Assembly (NCBI GenBank): GCA_021162285.1
Contig: JAGGYZ010000276.1
Span: 1 to 5,942, forward strand
Reading direction: 5' to 3'
Length of the DNA: 5,942 nucleotides
From: Candidatus Fermentibacteraceae bacterium
GTDB lineage: Bacteria; Fermentibacterota; Fermentibacteria; Fermentibacterales; JCC-6
Shown in pieces: positions 4,993 to 5,942 of the stretch (position 1 is the first letter of the stretch; every line of letters begins with the position of its first letter). Below the pieces are notes generated by a model. That model made no database searches. It saw nothing but the letters and a program-made list of their open reading frames with translations, and was not told where the DNA came from. Both the position numbers and the translations under genes were made by a program.

Positions 4993-5942
4993 ATGCCAGT
5001 AAGTATTGTTGTGGGGCTTCAGTGGGGAGATGAGGGCAAGGGGAAGATGGTGGATCACCTTGCCGGAAAAGCAGTGGCGGTAGCCAGATTCAGCGGTGGG
5101 GCGAATGCCGGGCATACCGTGGAGGTTGAGGGCAAAAGATTTGCCCTGCACATGCTTCCTTCAGGGCTTATTCGTGAAGGCGTTACAGCAATAATCGGTT
5201 CCGCCTGTGTGCTGGATCCGGTTACCGTTCTTCAGGAGATACAATCTCTGAAAAACAACGGAATATCAGTAGAGGGCAGGCTGAAGATCTCCCCAAAGGT
5301 TAACCTTACCCATCCAGGTTACAGATGGCTTGAGAGGCAGAGCGAAGCCGATCGTGCCAATGACAGAATAGGAACCACCGGTCGGGGTATAGGGCCCACT
5401 TACGTAAGAAAATTCATGCGAAATGCCATTCGGCTTGAAGATGTGACCAATGGAGAAACTTTCAAAACTCTTGTTGACTTTCATACGGAGGAAACAGTAA
5501 ATCTCCTGAAATTGAATTCTCTTGAAAAGGCAGAGCTGCAGTCGGATGTTGAAAAGTTTGTGGAAGCAGCAAAGGTAGTAGCCGGCTACACCCATGACGT
5601 ATCTATTCTTATCAGCAGGCTTCTTGGTGAAAACAAACTTGTTATTGCCGAGGGAGCTCAGGGTTCTCTTCTTGACCCCGATCACGGGTCTTATCCATTT
5701 GTAACCTGCGGGCAGTGTGTCTCAGGCGGTGCCTGTACCAGTCTTGGATTTGGCCCAACCCGGGTGTCTGATGTAACAGGTATTCTGAAGGCGTACACAA
5801 CCAGAGTGGGGTCTGGTCCGTTCCCCACTGAGCTGAACAACGAAACAGGGGAAAGAATACGCCAGGCGGGTCACGAATTTGGAACAACAACCGGAAGACC
5901 AAGAAGGTGCGGCTGGCTTGACTGCGTACTGGCAGAGTACAC
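4993..5942 (+). CDS. purA: Adenylosuccinate synthetase PurA (3' partial)
   Basis: The enzyme joins IMP and aspartate using GTP to form adenylosuccinate, the first committed step to AMP; it acts in the cytoplasm as a dimer. The first 316 residues are present and the frame is open at the window end; full-length family members have about 430. The N-terminal GLQWGDEGKGK (8-18) supplies catalytic Asp13, and NAGHT (38-42) supplies His41. GTTGRGIGPTY (127-137) contains Thr129, and Arg143 follows; both contact IMP in E. coli, with the same numbering. EGAQG (220-224), DHGSYPFVT (to T238) and the nucleotide-binding region TTTGRPRRCGWLD (298-310) follow. Unusual is a cysteine cluster, C239, C242 and C248, where E. 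coli has Ser/Thr-rich residues. The ATG lies 2 nt after the engB stop, with AGGAG at 4982-4986. Confidence 0.97.
   Translation, partial: MPVSIVVGLQWGDEGKGKMVDHLAGKAVAVARFSGGANAGHTVEVEGKRFALHMLPSGLIREGVTAIIGSACVLDPVTVLQEIQSLKNNGISVEGRLKISPKVNLTHPGYRWLERQSEADRANDRIGTTGRGIGPTYVRKFMRNAIRLEDVTNGETFKTLVDFHTEETVNLLKLNSLEKAELQSDVEKFVEAAKVVAGYTHDVSILISRLLGENKLVIAEGAQGSLLDPDHGSYPFVTCGQCVSGGACTSLGFGPTRVSDVTGILKAYTTRVGSGPFPTELNNETGERIRQAGHEFGTTTGRPRRCGWLDCVLAEY

Noticed and set aside
1..5942. Mobile elements, CRISPR arrays, defence genes or signs of recent transfer
   Set aside because: No transposase, integrase, spaced repeats or compositional break is seen; all genes are conserved housekeeping or envelope functions in one direction.

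Overview
The window is a densely packed stretch of a Gram-negative-type bacterial chromosome, with all seven genes on the + strand and no sign of mobile DNA, CRISPR or RNA genes. An outer membrane is indicated by a Pal-like peptidoglycan-binding domain followed by a CpoB (YbgF)-like lipoprotein. Base composition looks balanced and even across the window. The lineage cannot be fixed from this sequence. The divergence of several proteins from E. coli and Bacillus, with Pal/CpoB retained, would suit a deltaproteobacterium-like or FCB-group/candidate-phylum bacterium; this is a low-confidence inference.

Layout. (1) Positions 1-1128 are the end of a Tol-Pal-type cell-envelope cluster: the C-terminal part of a Pal/OmpA-domain protein, cut by the window edge, then a cpoB-like lipoprotein gene 3 nt later. 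(2) Positions 1129-1301 are the only real intergenic gap. It holds a weak terminator-like hairpin, at best a weak promoter, and a long imperfect inverted repeat in the probable leader of the next gene. (3) Positions 1302-5942 are a very tight run: tig (trigger factor), clpP, clpX, engB and purA (cut by the right edge). Junctions are a 1-nt overlap (tig/clpP), then gaps of 2, 1 and 2 nt, so co-transcription and translational coupling are likely.

How the genes work together. Trigger factor folds nascent chains at the ribosome exit tunnel, and ClpXP unfolds and degrades tagged or damaged proteins; together they form a protein quality-control block. EngB is a GTPase for large-subunit assembly and PurA makes adenylosuccinate for AMP synthesis, so the operon continues into ribosome assembly and purine supply.

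Nothing here amounts to an undescribed system. The best second looks are: (a) ClpP keeps the catalytic Ser98 and His123 but has Asn172 where the triad Asp is expected; (b) the imperfect inverted repeat at 1231-1274 just upstream of tig; (c) trigger factor has an eroded prolyl-isomerase (FKBP) domain and a shortened C-terminal region; (d) engB appears to start at a TTG 1 nt after the clpX stop.
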